From positions 1-64,000 of the forward strand of contig JAIXPH010000028.1 of the NCBI GenBank assembly GCA_027486345.1: 64,000 bases of DNA, read 5' to 3'. Both the position numbers and the translations under genes were made by a program. Of the stretch, positions 1 through 8,682 are shown one piece after another. Source of the stretch: Paracoccaceae bacterium (lineage in GTDB: Bacteria; Pseudomonadota; Alphaproteobacteria; Rhodobacterales; Rhodobacteraceae). How positions within the stretch are numbered: position 1 is the stretch's first letter; each line of letters opens with the position of its first letter. The notes under the pieces are model-generated. The model saw only the letters and a list, made by a program, of their open reading frames with translations. It had not been told where the DNA came from and did not search any database.

Positions 1-117
1 ACTGGCGACGGGTCGCAACGCGATACGACCGGTGCCCGAAGGTCTTCCTGTCCGCCATCGCCCTCGCGGCAACTGTCATTTTCTGGCTATGAAGCGAGAA
101 CGAGTCCTGACCCTAAG
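1..117 (+). mobile_element. Right end of an IS5-family insertion sequence (partial)
   Basis: The transposase stop is followed by about 25 bases including GAGTCCTGACCC, which resembles the terminal inverted repeats of IS5-group elements. The element probably ends near 113-117. The left end and target duplication are outside the window, so the exact boundary is a guess. Confidence 0.5.
3..92 (+). CDS. C-terminal end of an IS5-family transposase (cut by window edge)
   Basis: The third forward frame is open from the window edge and reads WRRVATRYDRCPKVFLSAIA..., ending in a TGA at 90-92. A WRR(V/I)ATRYD...FL..I.LA...FWL ending is characteristic of the C-terminus of IS5-family DDE transposases, which are common in Rhodobacterales. 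Only 29 residues are visible and the catalytic triad lies outside the window, so completeness cannot be judged. The ORF track does not list it because it has no start in the window. Recognition is from memory of the family signature. Confidence 0.8.
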   Translation, partial: WRRVATRYDRCPKVFLSAIALAATVIFWL

Positions 118-151
118 GGTGGCTTTACCGCCCAGTGCTGATAGCCTTTCC

Positions 152-167
152 CGATACGTATCAGATT
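152..167 (+). promoter_or_regulatory. Putative arabinoside-regulon operator, site 1 (GH127 gene)
   Basis: CGATACGTATCAGATT lies 13 bases before the GH127 start codon. It matches CGATACATATCTGAAA in front of the ABC importer operon (8633), TGATGTATATCTGTAA in front of the GH51 gene (3705-3690, minus) and CCATCTGTATCAGCTT in front of the ArsR-type regulator (4701). The shared form is roughly YGATRYRTATCWGWWW. The core GATACGTATC is itself palindromic. Binding by the ArsR-type regulator is inference. Confidence 0.5.
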
Positions 168-179
168 CGGGGGTATGAA

Positions 180-2072
180 ATGCGGCGCTATTCTTCGGTC
201 CCGTTTTCGGATGTGGCGATCACCGGGGCCTTCTGGTCCGAACGCCTTGAGGTGGTGCTGACCCGCACCATCCCCAGCCAGCATAAGCAGCTCGAGAAAT
301 TCAACATGCTGCGGTCATTGAAGCTGCCCAAGCCTGTGCCGCCGACGACGATCCCCCCGCAAGCGACCGGTTTCACGACCGAGATTTTCTGGGACAGCGA
401 CATCGGCAAATGGGTCGAAGCCGCCGCCTACGCCTTGGCCCACCGCCGCGATGCAGCGATTGAGGCGCAGATTGAATCCATCGTCGATGATCTGGAACGC
501 GCCCAAGCCCCCGACGGATACCTCAACTGCTGGTATCTGGAACGCGAGCCTGAAAACCGCTGGACCAACCTGCGCGACAACCATGAGCTTTATAACGCAG
601 GCCACCTGCTGGAAGGCGCGGTCGCCTATTTCCGTGCGACGGGGCGGGACCGGATGCTGCGGGTGATGGAGCGCTACATGGACCATATCGCCAGCGTTTT
701 TGGCTGGGGTCTGGGGCAGAAGCGCGGCTATTGCGGGCATCAGGAGATTGAACTGGCGCTGGTCAAGGCCTTTCACGCCACGGGAAAACGCAAGTTTCTG
801 GACCTTGCCACCTATTTCATCGACGAACGCGGCGCGCAGCCGCATTACTTTGACCTTGAGGCGCAGGCGCGGGGCGAACCACCGGGCAAATTCCACCAAG
901 GCACGCATGAGTATTCGCAATCGCATCTGCCCGTGCGTGCACAGACCAAGGTGGTCGGTCACGCGGTGCGGGCGATGTACATGTATTCCGCCATGGCCGA
1001 TCTGGCGGCGGAGCATGGCGACGACAGCCTCAAGCGGACCTGTGAGGTGCTTTGGCAAGACGTCACCCGCACCCGGATGTATGTGACGGGCGGCTTTGGT
1101 CCGTCCGCCCGGAACGAAGGCTTCACCCAGGATTACGACCTGCCCAACGACACCGCCTATGCCGAAACCTGCGCCAGCGTGGCGATGGTGTTCTGGGCGG
1201 CGCGGATGCTGAACCTTGATCTTGACGGCCAATATGCCGATCTGCTGGAACTGGCCTTGTATAACAACGCCTTGGCCGGTTTGTCGAAAGACGGCGAGAC
1301 CTATTTCTACGACAACAAACTGGACAGTGATGGGTCACACCGCCGCTGGGACTGGCACCCGTGCCCCTGCTGCACGATGAATGTGGCGCGGCTTGTCGCC
1401 TCGGTCGGCGGGTATGTCTTTGGGGTCGCCGGGGATGAGGTGGCGCTGCACCTCTATGGTGGCGCATCCGCGCGGTTGGAGGTGGCGGGAACGGCGGTGC
1501 AGATCACCGAAACCTCGGCCTATCCGTGGGATGGTGCGATCCGGGTAACGGTCGATCCTGAAACGCCAACCGATTTCACCCTGTCCCTGCGTATCCCGTC
1601 GTGGTGTCAGGGCGCTTCGCTGGCCATCAACGGCACACCCGTGCCCTTGACGACCGAACGCGGTTACGCCCGCCTGCGCCGCGAATGGTGCGCCGGGGAT
1701 GTGGTCACGCTGGAGTTGCCAATGCCCGCCGAACGGCTTTACGCCCACCCGGACGTCAAGGCCGATGTGGGGCGTGTGGCATTGCGCCGGGGCCCCTTGG
1801 TCTATTGTCTGGAAGCGCAGGACCAACCCGCGCCCTTGCATCGTATCCGCCTGCCGCGCGATGCGGCGCTGACGGCGCGCTTTCGGGCGGACCTTTTGGG
1901 CGGGGTGGCAGTGGTTGAAGGCGTGGGCCGCGCGACATCCGACCAAGGATTTGCGGAAACCCTCTACCGCACCGAACCGCCGAAAGAGTCAGACGCCCCC
2001 CTGACCGCCGTGCCCTATTACATCTGGTGCAATCGCGGGCCAAATCCGATGCAGGTCTGGCTGCGGGAATGA
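180..2072 (+). CDS. GH127 beta-L-arabinofuranosidase (DUF1680 family)
   Basis: Predicted to remove terminal beta-L-arabinofuranose from plant glycans; no signal peptide, so it probably acts on imported oligosaccharides in the cytoplasm. The 630-residue protein has the family signature. E329 and C331 (YAETCAS) and the cysteine pair C397/C398 (HPCPCC) correspond to the zinc ligands and cysteine nucleophile known from HypBA1, and E313 (RNEGF) matches its acid/base glutamate. The start is the ATG at 180; the ORF-track start at 135 adds 15 residues not typical of the family and would run through the putative operator. It converges on the GH51 gene. An IS end lies less than 70 bases upstream, so its natural promoter may have been altered. 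Confidence 0.92.
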   Translation: MRRYSSVPFSDVAITGAFWSERLEVVLTRTIPSQHKQLEKFNMLRSLKLPKPVPPTTIPPQATGFTTEIFWDSDIGKWVEAAAYALAHRRDAAIEAQIESIVDDLERAQAPDGYLNCWYLEREPENRWTNLRDNHELYNAGHLLEGAVAYFRATGRDRMLRVMERYMDHIASVFGWGLGQKRGYCGHQEIELALVKAFHATGKRKFLDLATYFIDERGAQPHYFDLEAQARGEPPGKFHQGTHEYSQSHLPVRAQTKVVGHAVRAMYMYSAMADLAAEHGDDSLKRTCEVLWQDVTRTRMYVTGGFGPSARNEGFTQDYDLPNDTAYAETCASVAMVFWAARMLNLDLDGQYADLLELALYNNALAGLSKDGETYFYDNKLDSDGSHRRWDWHPCPCCTMNVARLVASVGGYVFGVAGDEVALHLYGGASARLEVAGTAVQITETSAYPWDGAIRVTVDPETPTDFTLSLRIPSWCQGASLAINGTPVPLTTERGYARLRREWCAGDVVTLELPMPAERLYAHPDVKADVGRVALRRGPLVYCLEAQDQPAPLHRIRLPRDAALTARFRADLLGGVAVVEGVGRATSDQGFAETLYRTEPPKESDAPLTAVPYYIWCNRGPNPMQVWLRE

Positions 2073-2079
2073 CCGCAAC

Positions 2080-2104
2080 GGCGGGCGGTTCAACACCGCC
2101 CGCC
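2080..2104. terminator. Bidirectional hairpin between convergent GH127 and GH51 genes
   Basis: A perfect 9-bp stem GGCGGGCGG/CCGCCCGCC with a 7-base loop sits between the two converging stop codons (2072 and 2116). There is no U-tract, but position and symmetry suit a shared transcription end. Confidence 0.6.
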
Positions 2105-2115
2105 GCCGGGGAGGA

Positions 2116-3633
2116 TCAGGTCAGCGCGACGCGGATGACCTGATAGGAAAACGGCGGCAAGCCCAGCTTCAGCGCCCCATCCTCGACAATCGCGCCTGCG
2201 CCCTGCTTGGGGGCCACGTTCATCGGATTGACGGCGGTGTTCACGGCAAAGAGGTCCGGATGCGTGATCACCTGATGGTCAATCACCCGGCCTTGCGCGC
2301 CAAAGCCTTGCAGCGACAGGGACAGATCCAGCACCTCGGTCGGGTGGCGGTTGACGGCAAAGAAGCTGACCGTGCCGCCCTCTTCGTCATGCACGCCCGA
2401 GATATCCAGATAAGGCACATTATCTGCCACATCCGCATCATAGCCGGGGCAGGTGACGGCAAGGTTCAGCGCCGTGCCGCGCCCGAAGATCGAGGCGAAG
2501 TAATAGGGGTAATAGATCGTCTGCCGCCAGGCCGCGCCCATCGGATCGGTCATGATCGGCGCGATCACGTTCACCAACTGCGCGATGCAGGCGATTTTCA
2601 CGCTGTCCGAGCGGCGGATGAACGTGTTCAGGATGCAGCCAACCTGCAACACGTCCTCGAAGTTGTAGACATCCTCCAGCAGGCGCGGTGCGTGCGGCCA
2701 GCCCTCATTCCCGGCGAGGATCGCGCGGTCCTGCTCGTTGGAGTGATACCAGACGTTCCATTCATCAAAGCTGATATAGACCTGATGCTTGGAGCGTTTG
2801 TTCGCCTTGACCAGATTGATCGTCGAGGCGACCGTCTCGATGTAGCGGTCCAGCTTGTGGTTCAGCGCCAGATAGTTGCCCGGATGCTTGTTTCGGTTGG
2901 CGAAGTACATGTGCAGGCTGATGTGATCGACCGACTCATAGGTGTGTTCCAGCACGATCCGCTCCCATTCGGGATAGGTTTTCATGTCGGAGTTTGACGA
3001 CCCGCAAACGATCAGTTCCAGCGATTTGTCAAAGGCGCGCAGCGCCTTGGCGGTTTCATTCGCCAAACGCCCATACTCTTCGGCGGTCTTGTGGCCAACT
3101 TGCCACGGGCCGTCCATCTCATTGCCCAGACACCACAGGCGGCAGTCAAAGGGCTCGGCGCGGCCGTTCTTCTTGCGCAGATCGCCCCAATAGCTGCCCG
3201 TCGGTCCGTTCACATATTCAACGAAGTTCCGCGCCTCATCCAATCCGCGCGAGCCGAGGTTGATCGCCAGCATCATCTTGGTGCCGACGGTATCGCACCA
3301 ATCGGCGAATTCATGCACGCCCACCTGATTGGATTCAGAGGTGTGCCAAGCAAGGTCCAGCCGCACCGGGCGTTGGTCACGCGGGCCGACGCCATCTTCC
3401 CAGTTATAGGCCGAGACGAAGTTGCCGCCCGGATAGCGCACATAGGGAATGTTCAGGTCGCGCACCAACTGCGCCACGTCCCCACGCATGCCGTTCTTGT
3501 CGGCAGTCGGGTGGTCGGGTTCGTATATGCCCGTATAGATCGCGCGCCCAAGATGTTCGAGGAACGCGGAATACACCCGGTCATCGATCCGGGCGATGGT
3601 GTAGTCCTTGTGCGCAATGGCCGTCGCCTTCAT
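2116..3633 (-). CDS. GH51 alpha-L-arabinofuranosidase
   Basis: Hydrolyses alpha-L-arabinofuranosyl ends of arabinan, arabinoxylan or arabinogalactan fragments. The 505-residue (alpha/beta)8 barrel plus beta-domain protein shows the acid/base glutamate E172 in CLGNEMDG and the nucleophile E291 in SFDEWNVWY, both diagnostic of GH51. No signal peptide is seen, so it is cytoplasmic. I chose the ATG at 3633 because GGGAGGG lies just upstream; the ORF-track start at 3678 lies inside the leader. A promoter (TTGACG - 18 - TGTATA) and a perfect palindrome over its -10 precede the gene. Confidence 0.94.
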   Translation of the reverse strand: MKATAIAHKDYTIARIDDRVYSAFLEHLGRAIYTGIYEPDHPTADKNGMRGDVAQLVRDLNIPYVRYPGGNFVSAYNWEDGVGPRDQRPVRLDLAWHTSESNQVGVHEFADWCDTVGTKMMLAINLGSRGLDEARNFVEYVNGPTGSYWGDLRKKNGRAEPFDCRLWCLGNEMDGPWQVGHKTAEEYGRLANETAKALRAFDKSLELIVCGSSNSDMKTYPEWERIVLEHTYESVDHISLHMYFANRNKHPGNYLALNHKLDRYIETVASTINLVKANKRSKHQVYISFDEWNVWYHSNEQDRAILAGNEGWPHAPRLLEDVYNFEDVLQVGCILNTFIRRSDSVKIACIAQLVNVIAPIMTDPMGAAWRQTIYYPYYFASIFGRGTALNLAVTCPGYDADVADNVPYLDISGVHDEEGGTVSFFAVNRHPTEVLDLSLSLQGFGAQGRVIDHQVITHPDLFAVNTAVNPMNVAPKQGAGAIVEDGALKLGLPPFSYQVIRVALT

Positions 3634-3680
3634 CTCGCGTCCCTCCCTGACGGTGCCGCCCGGTGTCTCAGGTGGCATAG

Positions 3681-3705
3681 ATATCTGGTTTACAGATATA
3701 CATCA
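3681..3705 (-). promoter_or_regulatory. Operator of the GH51 gene: perfect palindrome plus regulon site 2
   Basis: ATATCTG-gttta-CAGATAT (3681-3699) is a perfect 7-bp inverted repeat with a 5-base spacer. On the minus strand the right half extends into TGATGTATATCTGTAA (3705-3690), the element shared with the GH127, ABC importer and ArsR regulator promoters. It overlaps the predicted -10 box, the position expected for repression. Confidence 0.6.
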
Positions 3706-3726
3706 GGAAAATGGGAATTGCGTCAA
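3697..3726 (-). promoter_or_regulatory. Predicted sigma-70 promoter of the GH51 gene
   Basis: On the minus strand TTGACG (3726-3721) and TGTATA (3702-3697) are separated by 18 bases. The start codon is about 65 bases downstream. Confidence 0.5.
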
Positions 3727-3746
3727 GGCCAAACGCGCGCCGACCG

Positions 3747-4676
3747 TCACCGATCCGTGGTCAGGCGCATGATGATGTCCTGATCATAGTTGCCGAACCC
3801 GCGCCCGAAGATGTTGATCCCCCCCGGATGCCGCGCGGAATCCTTGACCCCGATGCGAAAGCGGATCGACTTGTGCGCCCCGAGGTCGAGGTCCTTCAGC
3901 GACACGGGCGACATTTTCAGCCCGTCGACAAAGGTGCCCTCCTGCGTCACGCGCACCGATTTCAGCTTGCCATACTGGCTGCCCTTCAGCTTCCACCAAT
4001 CGGGGGTATAGACCCCGCGCTGGTCGCCGAAATCCCCGGGCGAGGTCCAGGTTCCGATGTCGATCTGGTTGATGGAAAAGGTGATATCCGACGGCCAATC
4101 CGCCGCTGTGCCGGGCACTTCCGACGACAGCTCCATCGAAAACTCAACCGCATTCACCTGTGTATTCAACAACTTGGTGTTGTTTGGGAACTTGTATTCC
4201 ACATAGCCGCGCGTGAACCAGATCAGCCCCGCCGTCATCCGCCCCGGATCGAGGAAGGTGTCCGGCACGTCCAGAAGCCCGATGATCCCGGCGGTCGAGC
4301 ACAGACCGCAGGGCGCCGTCACCTCGCAGCTTGTATACAGGCCCAAGGGCATCGCCACTTCGATCACATTGTCCTTGGTGGCGGTGTTGTCCTTCTTGAA
4401 CATCACCAACACCTCTTCGAACAAGGGGTGGCAGATCTTCTGATTGCCCTTCTTCGCGCGCTGGGTTTCGGTGCGGATCAGCCCCGCATCCTCCAGCGAT
4501 TGCACGTTTGCCGAGATGCTGGATTGTGGCATGTCCATCGCCGCCGCGACGGCGTTGACGTTCATCGGCCCCTGCTGGTGCAGCAGTTTCAGGATGCCGA
4601 CCCGCACCGGCGATGCCAAGGCTTTCAGGGTTTCGATCCCCTCTTCGGGATCAACAATCAGGAAGTTGCGGCTCAT
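3747..4676 (-). CDS. ArsR-type winged-helix regulator with a C-terminal sensory domain
   Basis: A 309-residue DNA-binding protein. Residues about 10-90 form an ArsR-like winged helix (LASPVRVGILKLL... MPQSSISANVQSLEDAGLI). The remaining 200 residues form a beta-rich domain with a cysteine cluster CEVTAPCGLC near 120 that could bind a ligand or metal. It lies directly upstream of the GH51 gene in the same direction, and a copy of the shared 16-bp element lies 25-40 bases before its own start. It is therefore the best candidate for the local arabinoside regulator. The regulatory role is inference; the fold assignment of the N-terminus is solid. Confidence 0.8.
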   Translation of the reverse strand: MSRNFLIVDPEEGIETLKALASPVRVGILKLLHQQGPMNVNAVAAAMDMPQSSISANVQSLEDAGLIRTETQRAKKGNQKICHPLFEEVLVMFKKDNTATKDNVIEVAMPLGLYTSCEVTAPCGLCSTAGIIGLLDVPDTFLDPGRMTAGLIWFTRGYVEYKFPNNTKLLNTQVNAVEFSMELSSEVPGTAADWPSDITFSINQIDIGTWTSPGDFGDQRGVYTPDWWKLKGSQYGKLKSVRVTQEGTFVDGLKMSPVSLKDLDLGAHKSIRFRIGVKDSARHPGGINIFGRGFGNYDQDIIMRLTTDR

Positions 4677-4700
4677 CCGGCGGCCTTTCGGTTCAATCCG

Positions 4701-4716
4701 CCATCTGTATCAGCTT
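4701..4716 (+). promoter_or_regulatory. Putative arabinoside-regulon operator, site 4 (ArsR regulator)
   Basis: CCATCTGTATCAGCTT matches the consensus drawn from sites 1-3 at 13 of 16 positions and shares GTATCAG.TT with site 1. It lies just upstream of the minus-strand regulator gene, which suggests autoregulation. This is the weakest of the four sites. Confidence 0.35.
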
Positions 4717-4754
4717 TTCGGGTTTGGTCAAATCAGGTATGCGGCGGTGTGCCG

Positions 4755-5756
4755 TCACCCCCGTGGCGCTGTGATCGAGGCGCGTTCCACCAACTCGCAC
4801 TCCAGCTTCATCCGCAGCGGTGCGTTGCGGGCAGGGGACAGCAACCGGTCCACCGCCCAGCGGGCCATGTCGTCATGCGGCAAGACCATCGTGGTCAGCG
4901 GCGGTTGCAGCGTGGCCGCGATGTCGTCGTTGTCAAAGCCGATCACCGACAGGTCATCCGGCAGGCGCAAGCCAAGTTCCGCCGCTGCCTCATAGACCCC
5001 CAGCGCCACGCGGTCGTTGAAGCAGAAGATTGCCGTCGGCGGCTCCGCTTGCGTCAGCAGCGCAAGGGCCGAGGTCCGGCCTGATTCCGCCGTCCATGCC
5101 GGCGCGCCCATCAAAGCGGGATCAAAAGGCACATCGGCACTGGCAAGGGCGCGGCGATAGCCCAAGGCCCGGTCGCGCGCGGCCTCGCCCCAGGCCTCGC
5201 CGGGAATATGGGCGATGCGGCGATGCCCCGCGCGCAACAGGGCGTAGGTCGCGGTGAAACCCGCCAGCACATCCCCCGGCACGACATAGGGCAGCGTGCC
5301 GCGTGCCACATGACAGTTCAGCAGCACGGCGGGCAAACCGTCCAGCGCGGCCGGTGGCTGCACGGCGCGCGTCACGAGGCTGGCGTAGATCACCCCCGCC
5401 AGACGGGTCGCCCGCAGGCTGGCCAGTGCCGCCGTTTCAACCGCTGGATTGCCACCCGTGCAACAGACCAGCAAGAGCGCGCCATGGGCCGCCGCCTCCA
5501 GCCGCGCGCCTTCGATGAAGGGCGGGGCAAAGGGGGTGGTCACCACCTCGTCGATCAGCAGACCGATCACCGGTGCGCCACCCTGCTGGACCGATGCCTT
5601 GCGCGTATAGCCCAACTCGGCCGTCACCGCCTGCACCCGTGCCCGCGTCGATTCGGCGATGCGGGCATTGGCCACGCCGTTCAGCACCAGCGACACAGTC
5701 GCCTGCGATACCCCCGCCCTGCGGGCAATATCGGCCAAGGTCGCGCGTTTGGTCAT
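4755..5756 (-). CDS. LacI-family transcriptional regulator
   Basis: A 333-residue repressor with the LacI helix-turn-helix at the N-terminus (TLADIARRAGVSQATVSLVLNG) followed by a periplasmic-binding-protein-like ligand domain. It is divergent from the GH2 gene with a 97-base intergenic region, the usual arrangement for local control by a sugar. The ligand is unknown, but an oligosaccharide or galactoside/arabinoside product of the GH2 enzyme is plausible. Length and domain order are normal for the family. Confidence 0.9.
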   Translation of the reverse strand: MTKRATLADIARRAGVSQATVSLVLNGVANARIAESTRARVQAVTAELGYTRKASVQQGGAPVIGLLIDEVVTTPFAPPFIEGARLEAAAHGALLLVCCTGGNPAVETAALASLRATRLAGVIYASLVTRAVQPPAALDGLPAVLLNCHVARGTLPYVVPGDVLAGFTATYALLRAGHRRIAHIPGEAWGEAARDRALGYRRALASADVPFDPALMGAPAWTAESGRTSALALLTQAEPPTAIFCFNDRVALGVYEAAAELGLRLPDDLSVIGFDNDDIAATLQPPLTTMVLPHDDMARWAVDRLLSPARNAPLRMKLECELVERASITAPRG

Positions 5757-5822
5757 CCGGTCCCGTCCAGTGCGAATCGTCTTAACGGATTAGACGTGAT
5801 CGACTACTTCTGCCAGTGATAA

Positions 5823-5839
5823 AAGTTTAGCAAAATCTT
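5823..5839. promoter_or_regulatory. Imperfect inverted repeat upstream of the GH2 gene, possible LacI operator
   Basis: AAGTTTAGCAAAATCTT has mirrored AAG.TT...AA.CTT arms and lies 15-31 bases before the GH2 start, in the divergent region next to the lacI-type gene. The symmetry is partial and the central CG typical of LacI operators is absent. Confidence 0.3.
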
Positions 5840-5853
5840 CAGCAGGGGCGATC

Positions 5854-8604
5854 ATGCAAGAGCAGACAGTGACCGGTGCGCGGCAAGGCATGTCCTTGGA
5901 CGGCGCATGGGATTTCCGGCACGAAGATGGTCCGTGGCGCGTCGCGACCGTGCCCGGGCCGTGGCAGGCGCAGTTCCCGGACCTGCGCCACAGCTCGGGC
6001 CGGGCGGTCTATCGCCGCCGCTTTTCGGTCCCGGATCACGCACCGGGCACGGAAATCGCCCTGCGATTCGGCGCGGTGTTCCACTTTGCCACCGTGCGCG
6101 TGAACGGGGTTGAGGTCGGGCGCAGCGACAACGGCTGGCTGCCGTTCGACTGTGTGATCCCCCCCGGCATCCTGCGGTCCGAGAATGTGGTGACCGTGAA
6201 CTGCCTGCTGCCAGATGGCGATCCGGCCACGAGTCCCGATGCGCCCTTTGCCGAAATCCCGCATGGCAAGCAAAGCTGGTATGGCCCCACCGGCGGCATC
6301 TGGCAAAGCGTGCGGCTTGAGTTGCGCCACCCTTGTCACCTGCAGCGCGCGGCGATCAGTGCCGATCCCTCGGGCCGTGTCGGGGTGACCCTGCATCTGC
6401 CGCAAGCGGCGGTCGGGGCCGATCTGCGCCTGACCGTGATTGATCCCACCGGCGCGCGGGTGCTGCATCACGACCTGAATGCCACCAGCACCACCACAAC
6501 CACCACCCTGACCCTCGACGCCCCGCGCCTCTGGGGGCCGGATCACCCGGACCTTTACCGTCTGCGCGTCGATATCCTGCGTGGCGCGGTGCTGGACCGG
6601 ACTGAGCACAGCTTTGGCTTCCGCAGCTTTGAGTCCCGCGACGGCCAGTTCTTCCTGAACGGCGAACCCTACTACATGCGGGCCGCGCTGGATCAGGATT
6701 ACTACCCTGAAGGCATCTGCACCCCGCCCTCGATGGCCTTCATCGAAGACCAGTTCCGCAAGGCGCGTGAGCTGGGCCTGAACATGCTGCGCACCCATAT
6801 CAAGATCCCCGACCCGCGCTATTACGACGCCGCAGACCGCATGGGCCTGCTGATCTGGACCGAAATCCCCAACGTCGCCACCTTCACCGATGCCTCGGCC
6901 GAGCGGATGAAAGCGACGATGGAAGGGATCATCGCCCGCGACGGCAACCATCCCAGCATCGTGATCTGGACCCTGATCAACGAGGATTGGGGCACGCGCC
7001 TGTGTGAAGACCCTGCGCATCGGGCTTGGCTGGCGGCCACCTATGACTGGCTGAAACAGCGCGATCCGGGGCGGCTGGTGGTGGACAACTCCCCCTGCCA
7101 CGGCAATTTCCATGTGAAAACCGATATCGACGACTTCCACTATTACCGCTCCGTCCCCGAACGGCGGGCGGAGTGGGATGCCCTGACGGCGGAATTTGCG
7201 GGCCGCGCGGATTGGACATTTTCGCCCTTTGGCGATGGGCAACGGCGCGGCGATGAACCCTTGGTCGTGTCGGAATTCGGTGTCTGGGGTCTGCCCCACC
7301 CCGATCAGGTCACACTCAGCGGGGCAGAGCCATGGTGGATGGAAACCGGCGCATCATGGGGCGATGGCGCAGCATATCCGCATGGCGTGCAGGACCGCTT
7401 CGCCCAGATGCAACTCGGTCGGGTGTTCGGCAGCTTTGATGGATTCGTTGCCGCCGTGCAGGGCTACCAATTCGCCAACCTGAAGTATGAGATCGAGTCG
7501 ATGCGCTCGCACGCCCCGATCCAGGGCTATGTCATCACCGAGTTTACCGATGTTCATTGGGAGTCTAACGGACTTCTCGATATGAACCGCAACCCCCGGT
7601 CGTTCCATGATGCCTTTGGCACGATCAACGCCGATGTGGTCATCGTGCCGCAAATTGCCCATTACGCGGGCTGGGCGGGAGAGATGTTTGACATCGGCCT
7701 TTCGGTCGCCACGGGGGGGCAGTCCTTGCCCGCCGCCGATCTGCATTGGACGCTGGAAGATGCCAGCGGGGTTTGCCCCGTGCCCGCGACGCCGGCCCTG
7801 TCCGTGGCCGGGACCGAGGGGATTCGCCTGCGACTGCCCGAACATGGCGCGAATCGGATGCTGGTGCTGGACCTCTGCCTGATGGCGGGCGGGCAGGTGC
7901 TGGCGACCAACCGCGTGGAGATCGCGCTTTACCACCGGCCCGCCGTGGCGGGGATGCCAACGGTGGGCAGCGCCGATCCGGCCTTGGCCGCCGATCTGGC
8001 GGCCTTGGGTCTGACGGTCCTGCCGCCGGAACAGGCCGAGGTGACTGTGACCCATTCGCTGGACGGAGGGGATATCGCCCGGATGCAGGCTGGGGAGAAA
8101 TACCTTGTGATTGCAGATGGTTCGGGTGGCCTGCGCCTGCGGACAGACACCCCGCCGCGCGACCAGCCCTTCATTCCCATCGTCGATGACATCCCCGGTC
8201 TGCCCATCAGCCAAGAGGGGCAGATGCCCAATATGGTGCTGCACGCCCGCCAAGGCACGATCTGGCGCGGCGACTGGATCGCCGGGTTTTCGTGGATCCG
8301 GCGTGCTGGTGTGTTTGCCGACATCCCCGGCGGGCCGCTTGTGGACCTGAGCTTTGACCGGGTGATTCCCCGCCACGTGCTGACAGGCTTCCGCACATGG
8401 GAATATGGCGGGCCGGTGCATGCGGGCTTGGTGGTTGGATGGTGCCAGAAACCCGCCGCGCTGATCGCAGAGCGCAGGGTGGGGCGCGGCCGTCTGGTCG
8501 TCACCACCTTCCGCCTCAGGGCAGAGCCTGCCGGAACCGACCCGGTCGCCACCACGCTGACGCACGCACTGCTGCGGCTGGCCTCGTCGGGCGGGGCGGT
8601 CTGA
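5854..8604 (+). CDS. Glycoside hydrolase family 2 protein
   Basis: A 916-residue GH2 enzyme with the standard order: N-terminal jelly-roll sugar-binding domain (GAWDFR... YRRRFSVP), immunoglobulin-like domain, TIM barrel, then about 350 extra C-terminal residues. The acid/base glutamate is E377 in TLINEDWG and the nucleophile is probably E474 in VVSEFGVWG. Substrate (beta-galactoside, beta-glucuronide, beta-mannoside or alpha-L-arabinopyranoside) cannot be read from sequence. The arabinofuranosidases around it suggest a side-chain sugar of arabinogalactan or a related polymer. There is no signal peptide. The adjacent divergent LacI gene likely controls it. Confidence 0.88.
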   Translation: MQEQTVTGARQGMSLDGAWDFRHEDGPWRVATVPGPWQAQFPDLRHSSGRAVYRRRFSVPDHAPGTEIALRFGAVFHFATVRVNGVEVGRSDNGWLPFDCVIPPGILRSENVVTVNCLLPDGDPATSPDAPFAEIPHGKQSWYGPTGGIWQSVRLELRHPCHLQRAAISADPSGRVGVTLHLPQAAVGADLRLTVIDPTGARVLHHDLNATSTTTTTTLTLDAPRLWGPDHPDLYRLRVDILRGAVLDRTEHSFGFRSFESRDGQFFLNGEPYYMRAALDQDYYPEGICTPPSMAFIEDQFRKARELGLNMLRTHIKIPDPRYYDAADRMGLLIWTEIPNVATFTDASAERMKATMEGIIARDGNHPSIVIWTLINEDWGTRLCEDPAHRAWLAATYDWLKQRDPGRLVVDNSPCHGNFHVKTDIDDFHYYRSVPERRAEWDALTAEFAGRADWTFSPFGDGQRRGDEPLVVSEFGVWGLPHPDQVTLSGAEPWWMETGASWGDGAAYPHGVQDRFAQMQLGRVFGSFDGFVAAVQGYQFANLKYEIESMRSHAPIQGYVITEFTDVHWESNGLLDMNRNPRSFHDAFGTINADVVIVPQIAHYAGWAGEMFDIGLSVATGGQSLPAADLHWTLEDASGVCPVPATPALSVAGTEGIRLRLPEHGANRMLVLDLCLMAGGQVLATNRVEIALYHRPAVAGMPTVGSADPALAADLAALGLTVLPPEQAEVTVTHSLDGGDIARMQAGEKYLVIADGSGGLRLRTDTPPRDQPFIPIVDDIPGLPISQEGQMPNMVLHARQGTIWRGDWIAGFSWIRRAGVFADIPGGPLVDLSFDRVIPRHVLTGFRTWEYGGPVHAGLVVGWCQKPAALIAERRVGRGRLVVTTFRLRAEPAGTDPVATTLTHALLRLASSGGAV

Positions 8605-8632
8605 TCCTGCGCTGTCACGGTATCGCACAAAC

Positions 8633-8648
8633 CGATACATATCTGAAA
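8633..8648 (+). promoter_or_regulatory. Putative arabinoside-regulon operator, site 3 (ABC importer operon)
   Basis: CGATACATATCTGAAA shares 13 of 15 positions with the GH127 site (CCGATACRTATCWGA) and the ATATCTG half-site with the GH51 palindrome. It is framed by a perfect inverted repeat AACCGAT (8630-8636) and ATCGGTT (8649-8655), the right arm of which overlaps the -35 box. Confidence 0.55.
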
Positions 8649-8653
8649 ATCGG

Positions 8654-8682
8654 TTGACACAAGGGCGGCTCGCTCCTTAGGC
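8654..8682 (+). promoter_or_regulatory. Sigma-70 promoter of the first ABC sugar-importer operon
   Basis: A consensus TTGACA (8654-8659) is followed after 17 bases by TTAGGC (8677-8682). The binding-protein start codon lies about 165 bases downstream, so the operon has a long leader. Confidence 0.6.

Noticed and set aside
7354-8640. 428-residue minus-strand ORF opposite the GH2 gene
   Set aside because: Shadow ORF; the plus-strand gene has catalytic residues and normal codon bias, this one has neither.
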